Shown: positions 32,171 through 39,679 of the stretch, piece after piece
Numbering within the stretch: position 1 is the first letter of the stretch
Layout: each line of letters opens with the position of its first letter
Notes under the pieces: model-generated
What the model saw: the letters and a program-made list of their open reading frames with translations, nothing else
The model's database searches: none
Told to the model about the DNA's origin: nothing
Position numbers and translations under genes: made by a program
Source of the DNA: Microbacterium sp. W4I4
GTDB taxonomy: Bacteria > Actinomycetota > Actinomycetes > Actinomycetales > Microbacteriaceae
Length of the DNA stretch: 64,000 bases
Direction: 5' to 3'
Assembly: GCF_030816235.1 (NCBI RefSeq)
Contig: NZ_JAUSXT010000001.1
Span: 3,038,001-3,102,000, forward strand

Positions 32171-32818
32171 ATGTGGAATTTCGAGGACCGGTTCGACGCG
32201 GGCCAGGAACTGGCGAGGAGCCTGACGCATCGCGCGCACGAGGATGCCGTCGTGCTGGGCCTTCCGCGCGGCGGAGTGCCGGTTGCGGCGTTGGTGGCCC
32301 GCGCGCTGTCCGCACCGCTCGACGTGCTCGTCGTGCGCAAGGTTGGCGCACCCGGACACTCGGAGCTCGCCATGGGGGCGGTCGGTGAAGACGGCGCGGT
32401 GGTGCGCAACCCCGGAGTGATCGACGCCGTCGGGGTGAGTGACGCCGAGCTCGCCGCCGCCGAGCAGCGCTCACGGGACGAGGTCGAGAGCAGGGTCCGG
32501 ATGCTGCGTGCCGGGCGGCCGCCAGTCCCGATCGCCGGGCGCGTGGCGATCATCGTCGATGACGGCATCGCCACGGGCGCCACCATGCGGACGGCCTGCG
32601 CGGTGGCCCGCTCGCGGGGCGCCCGCCAGGTGGTCGTCGCGGTGCCGGTGGCGTCACCGGGCGCGCTGTCAGGGCTTGACGGTGCTGAAGGGGGCGATGC
32701 CGACGAGGTCGTGTGCCTGTGCGCGCCGCCCGGGTTCATGGCCGTCGGCATGTACTACATCGACTTCCGGCAGACCACGGACGAAGAGGTGACCCGGCTG
32801 CTTGCCGAGGCTCGCTGA
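32171..32818 (+). CDS. phosphoribosyltransferase family protein
   Basis: Type I phosphoribosyltransferase-fold protein of 215 aa. The PRPP-binding loop is VAIIVDDGIATGATMRTACA (about residues 122-141), and the N terminus MWNFEDRFDAGQELARSLTH then AVVLGLPRGGVPVAALVARA matches the family often annotated as putative phosphoribosyl transferase. Substrate unknown. ATG 32171 has GGAGG upstream; a longer frame from 31049 is antisense to the luciferase-like gene and not real. Confidence 0.9.
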   Translation: MWNFEDRFDAGQELARSLTHRAHEDAVVLGLPRGGVPVAALVARALSAPLDVLVVRKVGAPGHSELAMGAVGEDGAVVRNPGVIDAVGVSDAELAAAEQRSRDEVESRVRMLRAGRPPVPIAGRVAIIVDDGIATGATMRTACAVARSRGARQVVVAVPVASPGALSGLDGAEGGDADEVVCLCAPPGFMAVGMYYIDFRQTTDEEVTRLLAEAR

Positions 32819-32967
32819 GGGCCCTCGTTCCGGCTGCTCGCCGAGGTCTGCGACCGGCTGCGGCAGACGCCGCTGGCGGAGCGGACGCGGATGCCGGCGA
32901 GCACGAGGCGACGGCATCCCGAACCATCGCATCAAGACAGTGATCGCGTTGTCGCCCTCCTGCCGGG

Positions 32968-32973
32968 TAGTGT
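32968..32973 (+). promoter_or_regulatory. -10 box for leaderless ROK regulator mRNA
   Basis: TAGTGT ends 6 nt before GTG 32980. Confidence 0.45.
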
Positions 32974-32979
32974 GTCGTC

Positions 32980-34146
32980 GTGGCATCACATAGGCGTCCT
33001 CCCGGGTCTCAGGCTTCATTGCGTGAAGCCAACCGGCGTCGTGTGACCGCTGCGATCAAGAAGCAGGGCAGCCTGACACAGGTGGAGCTCGCCGCGGTGA
33101 CGGGGCTGTCGGCGGCATCCGTCTCGAACATCGTCAAGGAGCTCGCGGCCGCGGGCATCCTGCGCACCGCTCCCAGCATCCGCAGCGGCCGGCGGGCGAC
33201 GCTCGTCTCCTTCGCCCGCGCGGTCGGGCTGGTGGCCGGAATCCATGTCGCGGCGCGCCACCTGCGCGTGCTGGTGGCCGACATCAATGGCACCGTGCTG
33301 GGCGAGAACCACATGCCGCTCGCCCGCGATCACCGGGCCGACAACGAGCTTGATCGCGCATCGCTGCTGCTCTCCGACATCCTCACCAACCTCGAGTCCG
33401 GCATGGACGAGCTGCGCGGCGTCGGCATCGCCGTCTCGGCGCCGATCGACCGCGCCTCAGGGCGCGTGGCCGGGCGCGGCATCCTGCGCGGGTGGACCGG
33501 AGTCGACATCGTCGAGGTCGTGCACCGGCGGCTGCGGCAGCCGGTCTTCCTCGACAACGCCTCGAACCTCGCGGCGCTCGCCGAGACGCGGCTGGGCGCG
33601 GGGCGAGGCAAGCAGAACATCGTGTACCTGGATGTCGGCGAGGGCGTCGGCTCGGGGCTCGTGCTCGACGGGCGCGTACTGCGCGGGCACAACGGCACCG
33701 CGGGCGAGCTCGGCCACACCGTGATCATCGAGGACGGGCCGCTCTGCCGCTGCGGCAACCGCGGATGCCTGGAGGCGATCGCCGGTGGCCCCGCGATCCT
33801 GGAGCGATTGGGCGATGCCGGCGGCATCACGAAGGTCAGCGACGTGGTGCTGCGGGCGATGGCGAACGACGGCGACTGCATCCGGGCTCTGGCGGATGCC
33901 GGCAGGCACATCGGACTCGCCGCTGGCAACCTCTGCAACCTCTTCGACCCCGAGCGGATCGTCGTGGGCGGCGACCTGGCGCGGGCGGGGGAGCTGCTGC
34001 TCGGCCCCATCCGGCTGGCGATGGAGAACACCGTGATCGTCGAGGGGGATGCCGTGCCTGATGTCGTGCAGGGGCAGCTCGGCCCTGGCGTCTCGGCGCG
34101 CGGGGCGGCTGTGCGCGCGATCGATGAGATGAACGTCCGCGACTGA
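32980..34146 (+). CDS. ROK family transcriptional regulator (XylR/NagC type)
   Basis: Repressor of 388 aa. The N-terminal winged helix is TQVELAAVTGLSAASVSNIV then GRRATLVSF; the ROK sugar-kinase-like domain follows with VYLDVGEGVGSGLVLDGRVL, GTAGELGHTVI and the zinc motif CRCGNRGCLEAIAG. It lies directly upstream of a xylose-type ABC importer and two tandem palindromes at 34160-34182, so xylose or another pentose is the likely effector. Whether it also binds sugar as a kinase is doubtful. Confidence 0.92.
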   Translation: MASHRRPPGSQASLREANRRRVTAAIKKQGSLTQVELAAVTGLSAASVSNIVKELAAAGILRTAPSIRSGRRATLVSFARAVGLVAGIHVAARHLRVLVADINGTVLGENHMPLARDHRADNELDRASLLLSDILTNLESGMDELRGVGIAVSAPIDRASGRVAGRGILRGWTGVDIVEVVHRRLRQPVFLDNASNLAALAETRLGAGRGKQNIVYLDVGEGVGSGLVLDGRVLRGHNGTAGELGHTVIIEDGPLCRCGNRGCLEAIAGGPAILERLGDAGGITKVSDVVLRAMANDGDCIRALADAGRHIGLAAGNLCNLFDPERIVVGGDLARAGELLLGPIRLAMENTVIVEGDAVPDVVQGQLGPGVSARGAAVRAIDEMNVRD

Positions 34147-34159
34147 GGGAGATAACGGA

Positions 34160-34182
34160 TTGAGTTCAAGTCTTGACGTCAA
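34160..34182 (+). promoter_or_regulatory. tandem palindromes before xylF, ROK operator candidate
   Basis: TTGAGTTCAA (34160-34169) and TTGACGTCAA (34173-34182), each a 10-nt palindrome-like unit, are separated by GTC. They lie 14 nt after the ROK gene and 62 nt before xylF. The second also supplies a TTGACG that could serve as -35 box. Confidence 0.6.
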
Positions 34183-34244
34183 GGCGTGAAGACTGCAACA
34201 CTCAGGAAGTCGCCAAGGTGGTCGGCACAGCTATGGAGGTTTCG

Positions 34245-35354
34245 ATGAAGAACATGACCAAGCGAGCGCTGGCGGTCGGCGCCGCACTCGCCCTCTCCGT
34301 GGGCATGCTGAGCGCATGTTCCAACGGCACGTCGACCGGCGCCGCGCCGGACGACTCGGCGAAGGACGGAGCCAAGACGATCGGTCTGCTCCTTCCCGAC
34401 AACGTCACCGAGCGCTACGCCAGCGCCGACAAGCCCTACTTCGAAGAGCGCGTGAAGGAACTCTGCGCCGACTGCAAGGTCCTCTTCGCCAACGCCGACG
34501 GCGACGCCGCCAAGCAGCAGCAGCAGGCGGAGTCGATGCTCACCCAGGGCGTCGACGTGCTCGTCCTCGACCCGTTCGACGGCAAGGCCGCCGCAGCTGT
34601 CGTGAACCAGGCCAAGGCCAAGAACATCCCGGTCATCTCCTACGACCGCCTGATCGACAGCGCCGATGTCTCCTACTACGTCTCCTTCGACAACGAGAAG
34701 GTCGGACAGTTGCAGGCGCAGGCACTCGTCGACCAGATGAAGACGCTCGGCCTTCCGGCCGACTCCGGCATCATCATGGTCAACGGCTCGCCGACCGACC
34801 CGAACGCCGCCCAGTTCAAGAAGGGCGCGCACAGCGTCATCGACGCCTCCGGCCTGACCGTGCTCAGCGAGTACGACACACCCGGATGGGAGCCGCCCAA
34901 GGCTCAGGACTGGGTCTCCGGCCAGGTGACCAAGTTCGGCGACAAGATCACGGGCGTCTACGACGCGAACGACGACACCGCCGGCGGTGCCATCGCGGCG
35001 CTGAAGGCCGGTGGCATCACTCCGCTTCCTCCCGTCACAGGTCAGGATGCTTCGCTCTCGGGCATCCAGCGCATCCTCACCGGCGACCAGTTCATGACCG
35101 TCTACAAGGCGTTCAAGCCCGAGGCGTACAAGGCCGCCGAGCTCGCCGTCGCGCTGGCCAACGGCGAGTCGCCCAAGGCCGACACCACCGCCGACACCGC
35201 CAGCGGCGCAGCCGTCCAGTCCTTCCTGCTGAACCCGGTCGCCGTGACCGTCGACAACATCAAGGACACGGTCGTCGCCGACGGCCTGTACACGATCGAC
35301 CAGATCTGCACCACCGCGTACGCCGACGCGTGCGCAGCGCACGGTCTCAAGTGA
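34245..35354 (+). CDS. xylF: sugar ABC transporter substrate-binding lipoprotein, xylose type
   Basis: Periplasmic-binding-protein-like lipoprotein of 369 aa (type B, CUT2 family). Signal peptide MTKRALAVGAALALSVGMLS followed by lipobox LSAC. Mature segments KTIGLLLPDNVTERYASADK, QQAESMLTQGVDVLVLDPFD, IPVISYDRLIDSADVSYYVS and GVYDANDDTAGGAIAALKAG match D-xylose binding proteins. ATG 34245 has ATGGAGG upstream; the frame from 34173 overlaps the operator. Followed by a strong hairpin, then the ATPase and permease genes. Confidence 0.9.
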   Translation: MKNMTKRALAVGAALALSVGMLSACSNGTSTGAAPDDSAKDGAKTIGLLLPDNVTERYASADKPYFEERVKELCADCKVLFANADGDAAKQQQQAESMLTQGVDVLVLDPFDGKAAAAVVNQAKAKNIPVISYDRLIDSADVSYYVSFDNEKVGQLQAQALVDQMKTLGLPADSGIIMVNGSPTDPNAAQFKKGAHSVIDASGLTVLSEYDTPGWEPPKAQDWVSGQVTKFGDKITGVYDANDDTAGGAIAALKAGGITPLPPVTGQDASLSGIQRILTGDQFMTVYKAFKPEAYKAAELAVALANGESPKADTTADTASGAAVQSFLLNPVAVTVDNIKDTVVADGLYTIDQICTTAYADACAAHGLK

Positions 35355-35360
35355 TCACCC

Positions 35361-35391
35361 CCGCGGTGCCGGCGATCCGCCGGCACCGCGG
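35361..35391 (+). terminator. hairpin between xylF and the ATPase gene
   Basis: CCGCGGTGCCGGCG-ATC-CGCCGGCACCGCGG is a perfect 14-bp stem, 7 nt after the xylF stop. No U tract; likely partial terminator or mRNA-stabilising hairpin favouring the binding protein. Confidence 0.7.
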
Positions 35392-35412
35392 CCACACAGC
35401 GAAGGAGCCGCA

Positions 35413-36231
35413 GTGGCTTTAGCATCCGACCTCGACGAGCAGCCTGATGCGGTGCGCGAGCCCGTTCTCTCGATCCGAGGCATCTCGAAAGGCTTCGGCG
35501 CCGTCAGGGCGCTGACCGACATCGACCTCGACGTCTACCCGGGAGAGGTCGTCGCCCTCGTCGGCGACAACGGCGCCGGAAAGTCGACGCTGGTGAAGAT
35601 CCTCGCCGGCGTGCACCCCGCCGACAGCGGCGTCATCACGTTCAACGGCGCACCGGTGTCGATCCCCTCCCCGACCGAGTCGCGGGAGCTGGGCATCGCC
35701 ACGGTCTTCCAGGACCTGGCGCTCTGCGACAACCTCGACGTCGTCGCCAACCTGTTCCTCGGTCGCGAACGCGGCGGATTCCTGGTCGACGAGGAGCTCA
35801 TGGAGGAGCAGGCCTGGGCGCTGCTGCGCCAGCTCTCCGCGAAGATCCCCTCCGTGCGCATCGCCGTGGCCTCCCTCTCCGGAGGTCAGCGACAGACGGT
35901 CGCGATCGCCCGCTCGCTGATCGGCGAACCGCGCATCGTGATCCTCGACGAGCCGACCGCGGCCCTGGGCGTCGCCCAGACGGCGGAGGTGCTGAACCTC
36001 ATCGAGCGGTTGCGCGAGCGCGGCCTCGGCGTCATCCTGATCAGCCACAACATGGCCGACGTGCAGGCTGTGGCCGACCGCGTGGTGGTGCTGCGACTCG
36101 GCCGCAACAATGGCGTGTTCCGCACCGCCGATGTCAGCTACGAGGACATCGTCGCCGCCATCACCGGCGCCACCGACAACCCCGTCAGCAGTCGCAGTGC
36201 CGCGCACTCCACCCCGAAGGACGCAGAATGA
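35413..36231 (+). CDS. xylG: sugar ABC transporter ATP-binding protein (single domain)
   Basis: ATPase of 272 aa for the importer with XylF and the next permease. Walker A is ALVGDNGAGKSTLVKILAGV, signature ASLSGGQRQTVAIARSL and Walker B RIVILDEPTAALG. Unlike the Escherichia coli XylG it has only one ATPase domain, the usual form in actinobacterial pentose importers, so it should work as a homodimer. GTG 35413 has GAAGGAG upstream. The stop overlaps the permease start by 4 nt. Confidence 0.92.
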   Translation: MALASDLDEQPDAVREPVLSIRGISKGFGAVRALTDIDLDVYPGEVVALVGDNGAGKSTLVKILAGVHPADSGVITFNGAPVSIPSPTESRELGIATVFQDLALCDNLDVVANLFLGRERGGFLVDEELMEEQAWALLRQLSAKIPSVRIAVASLSGGQRQTVAIARSLIGEPRIVILDEPTAALGVAQTAEVLNLIERLRERGLGVILISHNMADVQAVADRVVVLRLGRNNGVFRTADVSYEDIVAAITGATDNPVSSRSAAHSTPKDAE

Positions 36232-37490
36232 GCGAGCAGACGAAGGACAATTCCGCGCCCACCACGATCGCGACCGATCTGCAGGATGAGCGCGTGCTGC
36301 GCGGCGAGGGCCTGCGCGGAGTGATCAGCGGATTCGGCATCCGGGTGCGCACCGGCGACCTCGGCTCGCTGCCCGTGTTCCTGGGGCTCATCGTCATCTG
36401 GGTCGTCTTCCAGATCCTGAACCCGCGGTTCCTGTCGGCGACCAACCTCGTCGACCTGACCCTGCAGTGCGCGGCGCTCGGCGTTCTCGCGCTCGGTGTC
36501 GTCGTGGTGCTGCTGGTCGCGCAGATCGACCTGTCGATCGGATCGCTCGCCGGACTGTCGTCGGCGATCCTCGGTGTGACCTTCATCAGCTGGCAGTGGC
36601 CCATCTGGCTGTCCATCGTCGTGGCGCTGGCCGTCGGCGCGGCGATCGGCTACCTGTACGGGTTCCTGTTCACCCGGTTCGGCGTACCGACCTTCGTGGT
36701 GACGCTGGCCGGACTCATGGGCTTCCTCGGTCTGCAGCTGTGGGTGCTGGGGCCGACCGGAACCATCAACCTGCCGTACAACTCGTGGATCGTGCAGTTC
36801 TCGACCAACTGGTTCCTGCCGCCGTGGCTGGCGTACACGATCGCCGGAGTGGTCGTGCTCGCGATCGTCTTCAACGACGTCACCAAGGCCCGCCGCCGCA
36901 CCAAGGCGGGGCTGTCCACCGGGCCGACCTCGCTCATCGTGATCAAGGCGGTCGTCATCGCGGTCGTCGCGTTCGCAGCGATCACATGGCTGGCGACCAA
37001 CCGCGGTGTCGCGGTGTCGTTCCTGTTGTTCATCGTCCTGGTCGCCGTCATGGCGCTGCTGCTGACGCGCACCCGCTGGGGGCGTTGGATCTACGCGGTC
37101 GGCGGCAACGAAGAGGCCGCGCGCCGCGCGGGCATCAACGTGAAGGCGATCTACATCTCGGCGCTGATGGTCGGCACGGTGCTGGCGACGCTCGGCGGGC
37201 TGATGCTCGCGGCGCGCCTGACAGCGGCGAGCATCTCGACGGGTGGTGGAACGACCAACCTGGTCGCCATCGCCGCCGCGGTGATCGGCGGGACCAGCCT
37301 GTTCGGCGGGCGCGGATCGGCCTGGTCGGCGCTGCTCGGAATCGTCGTGATCCAGTCGATCTTCAACGGGCTCACGCTGCTGAGCCTGGATTCGGACGTG
37401 CAGTTCATGGTCACCGGAGGCGTGCTGCTGCTCGCCGTGATCATCGACTCGCTGTCGCGCAGATCGAGGGCGCAGCACGGCCAGTCCTGA
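36228..37490 (+). CDS. xylH: sugar ABC transporter permease, xylose type
   Basis: CUT2-family permease of 420 aa with about ten hydrophobic segments. Family stretches are NLVDLTLQCAALGVLALGVV, LLVAQIDLSIGSLAGLSSAI, GVPTFVVTLAGLMGFLGLQL, YAVGGNEEAARRAGINVKAI and AAAVIGGTSLFGGRGSAWSA. It overlaps the ATPase gene and ends the ROK-XylFGH run; a strong terminator hairpin follows at 37504. Substrate xylose or a related pentose, judged mainly from XylF. Confidence 0.92.
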   Translation: MSEQTKDNSAPTTIATDLQDERVLRGEGLRGVISGFGIRVRTGDLGSLPVFLGLIVIWVVFQILNPRFLSATNLVDLTLQCAALGVLALGVVVVLLVAQIDLSIGSLAGLSSAILGVTFISWQWPIWLSIVVALAVGAAIGYLYGFLFTRFGVPTFVVTLAGLMGFLGLQLWVLGPTGTINLPYNSWIVQFSTNWFLPPWLAYTIAGVVVLAIVFNDVTKARRRTKAGLSTGPTSLIVIKAVVIAVVAFAAITWLATNRGVAVSFLLFIVLVAVMALLLTRTRWGRWIYAVGGNEEAARRAGINVKAIYISALMVGTVLATLGGLMLAARLTAASISTGGGTTNLVAIAAAVIGGTSLFGGRGSAWSALLGIVVIQSIFNGLTLLSLDSDVQFMVTGGVLLLAVIIDSLSRRSRAQHGQS

Positions 37491-37503
37491 CGGAGGGGAG
37501 CGG

Positions 37504-37540
37504 ATGCCCCGCCATCGCCCACGTGGGGATGGCGGGGCAT
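37504..37540 (+). terminator. terminator hairpin after xylH
   Basis: ATGCCCCGCCATC (37504-37516) pairs with GATGGCGGGGCAT (37528-37540) over an 11-nt loop, followed by TTGCTGTG. Ends the xyl operon. Confidence 0.8.
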
Positions 37541-37585
37541 TGCTGTGTGCGGGTGCCGGCGTGCTGGTTCCCGGTGCAATCGGCC

Positions 37586-37697
37586 GCGGATGGAAAGTGT
37601 CGGTGGGAGCACCCTGCCGCCAGCGTTTTCCATCCGGTGCAACCGGCCGCGGATGGAAAACGTCGGTGGGGAGGCTGTGGGACCAGCACTTTCCATC
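37586..37697. repeat. four-arm inverted-repeat element (GATGGAAAACG family, copy 3)
   Basis: Arms in order: GCGGATGGAAAGTGTCGG (37586-37603), CCAGCGTTTTCCATCC (37620-37635), GCGGATGGAAAACGTCGG (37649-37666) and CCAGCACTTTCCATC (37683-37697). Arm 1 (AAAGTG) matches arm 4 (CACTTT) and arm 2 matches arm 3 better than neighbours match each other, so the nested pairing is favoured. It lies between xylH and the antiporter gene. Confidence 0.88.
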
Positions 37698-37764
37698 TGC
37701 GTGGAGGGCATTCGCACCGCGGCCCCTGCGGTGCGGCATCCGTTTTCCCAGCGGATACGGGCAG

Positions 37765-37770
37765 TAGCCT
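37765..37770 (+). promoter_or_regulatory. -10 box for leaderless antiporter mRNA
   Basis: TAGCCT ends 6 nt before ATG 37777. Confidence 0.45.
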
Positions 37771-37776
37771 TTTCAG

Positions 37777-39492
37777 ATGGATGCCAGCATCTTCTTCGTC
37801 ATCGTCTGCGCGGTCGCGGTCGCCGCTGTCGCCCGATGGAAGGGGTGGCCGGCACCGCTGCTGGTGACGGTGGTCGCGCTCGTGGCATCCTTCCTGCCCT
37901 TCGTGCCGAACCCCTCGATGGACGGGCACGTGCTGCTGAACATCGTGCTGCCGCCGCTGCTGTACTCCGCGGCGCTGGACGTGTCGTTCATCAGCTTCAC
38001 GCGGGCGATGCCGCAGATCCGGCGGCTGGGGATCGGGCTCGTCGTGGTCACCACCGTGGTCGTCGGGCTGGTGGCCTGGTGGCTGTTCCCCGCGCTCACG
38101 CTGCCGGGCGCACTGCTGCTGGGAGCGATCGTCGCGCCGCCGGATGCCGTGTCGGCGGCGGCCATCGGACGCAGGCTCGGGCTGCCGCGGCGCGTGATGA
38201 CCGTGCTCTCGGGCGAGAGTCTGATCAATGACGCCACCTCGCTGACGCTGTACCGGGTGCTGGCCGCAGCGGTGGTCGCGGGCGCAGCGACGTTCGACGG
38301 CTGGGCGGCGATCGGACAGTTCCTGCTCGCGGTGGTCGTGGGCGTGATCGTCGGGGTGCTGTTCGGAGTCGGCATGCACCAGCTGCGGATGCGCAGCCAG
38401 GACACGGTCATCAACGGAACGGTCGGTCTGCTCGCGCCATTCGGGGCGTATGCGATCGCCGAGCAGCTGAACGGGTCGGGCGTGATCGCGGTGGTCGCGA
38501 TGGGTCTCTTCGTCGGCTTCAACGCCCCGCGCACGAGCTACACGACCCGGCAGCAGGAGGCACCGCTGTGGCTGTCGGCCGACTTCCTGCTTGAGGCGTT
38601 CGTGTTCGCCTACATCGGGCTGCAGCTGCCGCGTGTGGTCGCCGACCTCAACGACGGAGATGTGTGGCCGGTGATCGGGCTGTCCGTCGTGGTGCTGCTG
38701 GTCGTCCTCGTCGTGCGGCCGCTGTTCGTGTACCCCGCGAACGCGTGGGGGCAGTGGTGGGCGAAGATGCGCCTGCGCCGGTGGGAGGCCATGAAGCAGG
38801 GGCACGGCCGCGTGCCCGTCGACGTCTCCCGGCGCGGGAGGAAGCCGCTCACCGAGCAGCAGCTGCGCACGCGGTTGGTGGAGACCAAGCTGTCCTGGCG
38901 CGACAATGCGGTGATCTCCTGGGCCGGGATGCGCGGCGTCGTCACTCTGGCGACTGCGCTCGCGGCATCCGATCTCGCCGGTCTGGATGATGAGGCGGCG
39001 CACGCGATCGTCGTGGTCGCGTTCGTCGTGACCGTCGGCACCCTGCTGCTGCAGGGGCTGACGCTGCCGTGGCTGATCAAGCTGCTCGGCGTCGTCGATG
39101 ACAGCGAGGCGCTGGAGGATGCCAAGCAGATCACGGCCGTTCGTGAGCGCAGTCGGGATGCCGGCAAGGCGTACCTGCGCGACATGCGGCGGAAGTGGGC
39201 CGACAAGCACGGCGAGGGGCAGCTGGCGGTGTTCGACGCGTTCGCCCAGCGACTGGTGCGGGTGGAGGCGGATGCCGAGACCTCGCAGATCGACCTGCGG
39301 CCGCGGCCGACGTACGAGCAGTTCCTGGAGATGTCGAAGGGCTGGCTGGCTGTGCGGCGTCAGCTGCTGCTCGAGGAGCGGGATGCCGGCACCCTCAGCG
39401 AAGAGGTCATGCACGAGCTCATCACGGCGATCGACGCCGAGGAGCTGGCGCTCGACACCCGTGCGGCGACGCGGAGCCAGTCCCGACCCTGA
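37777..39492 (+). CDS. cation:proton antiporter (CPA1, Na+/H+)
   Basis: Membrane antiporter of 571 aa with about 12 hydrophobic segments and a cytoplasmic C-terminal tail of about 150 residues. The CPA1 ion-site motif GESLINDATSLTLYRVLAAA is present, with AIVAPPDAVSAAAIGRRLGL and SWAGMRGVVTLATALAASDL. It exchanges cytoplasmic sodium (or another cation) for protons. Expressed from a leaderless promoter. The ion specificity cannot be determined from sequence. Confidence 0.92.
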   Translation: MDASIFFVIVCAVAVAAVARWKGWPAPLLVTVVALVASFLPFVPNPSMDGHVLLNIVLPPLLYSAALDVSFISFTRAMPQIRRLGIGLVVVTTVVVGLVAWWLFPALTLPGALLLGAIVAPPDAVSAAAIGRRLGLPRRVMTVLSGESLINDATSLTLYRVLAAAVVAGAATFDGWAAIGQFLLAVVVGVIVGVLFGVGMHQLRMRSQDTVINGTVGLLAPFGAYAIAEQLNGSGVIAVVAMGLFVGFNAPRTSYTTRQQEAPLWLSADFLLEAFVFAYIGLQLPRVVADLNDGDVWPVIGLSVVVLLVVLVVRPLFVYPANAWGQWWAKMRLRRWEAMKQGHGRVPVDVSRRGRKPLTEQQLRTRLVETKLSWRDNAVISWAGMRGVVTLATALAASDLAGLDDEAAHAIVVVAFVVTVGTLLLQGLTLPWLIKLLGVVDDSEALEDAKQITAVRERSRDAGKAYLRDMRRKWADKHGEGQLAVFDAFAQRLVRVEADAETSQIDLRPRPTYEQFLEMSKGWLAVRRQLLLEERDAGTLSEEVMHELITAIDAEELALDTRAATRSQSRP

Positions 39493-39516
39493 GGTGGGGC
39501 GAGCCTTCCCTGCTTC

Positions 39517-39600
39517 CGTCGAGAGCACGGGACCTCGCCGAGTGCACGGCAACTTCGCGCTGATTTCTCGTGCGCTCGGCGACATCGCGTGCTCTCGACG
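39517..39600. repeat. doubly nested inverted repeat in a convergent gap
   Basis: Outer arms CGTCGAGAGCACG (39517-39529) and CGTGCTCTCGACG (39588-39600) are perfect; inside, CGCCGAGTGCACG (39536-39548) pairs with CGTGCGCTCGGCG (39569-39581) with one mismatch. It lies between the convergent antiporter and symporter genes and could end both transcripts. Confidence 0.85.
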
Positions 39601-39679
39601 ACAGTGGGCGGGAGCACGGGGGAGAACGCGAGAGCGCCCCGCCCCGGATGGGGCGAGGCGCTCAGGCGGACGGATGCTG

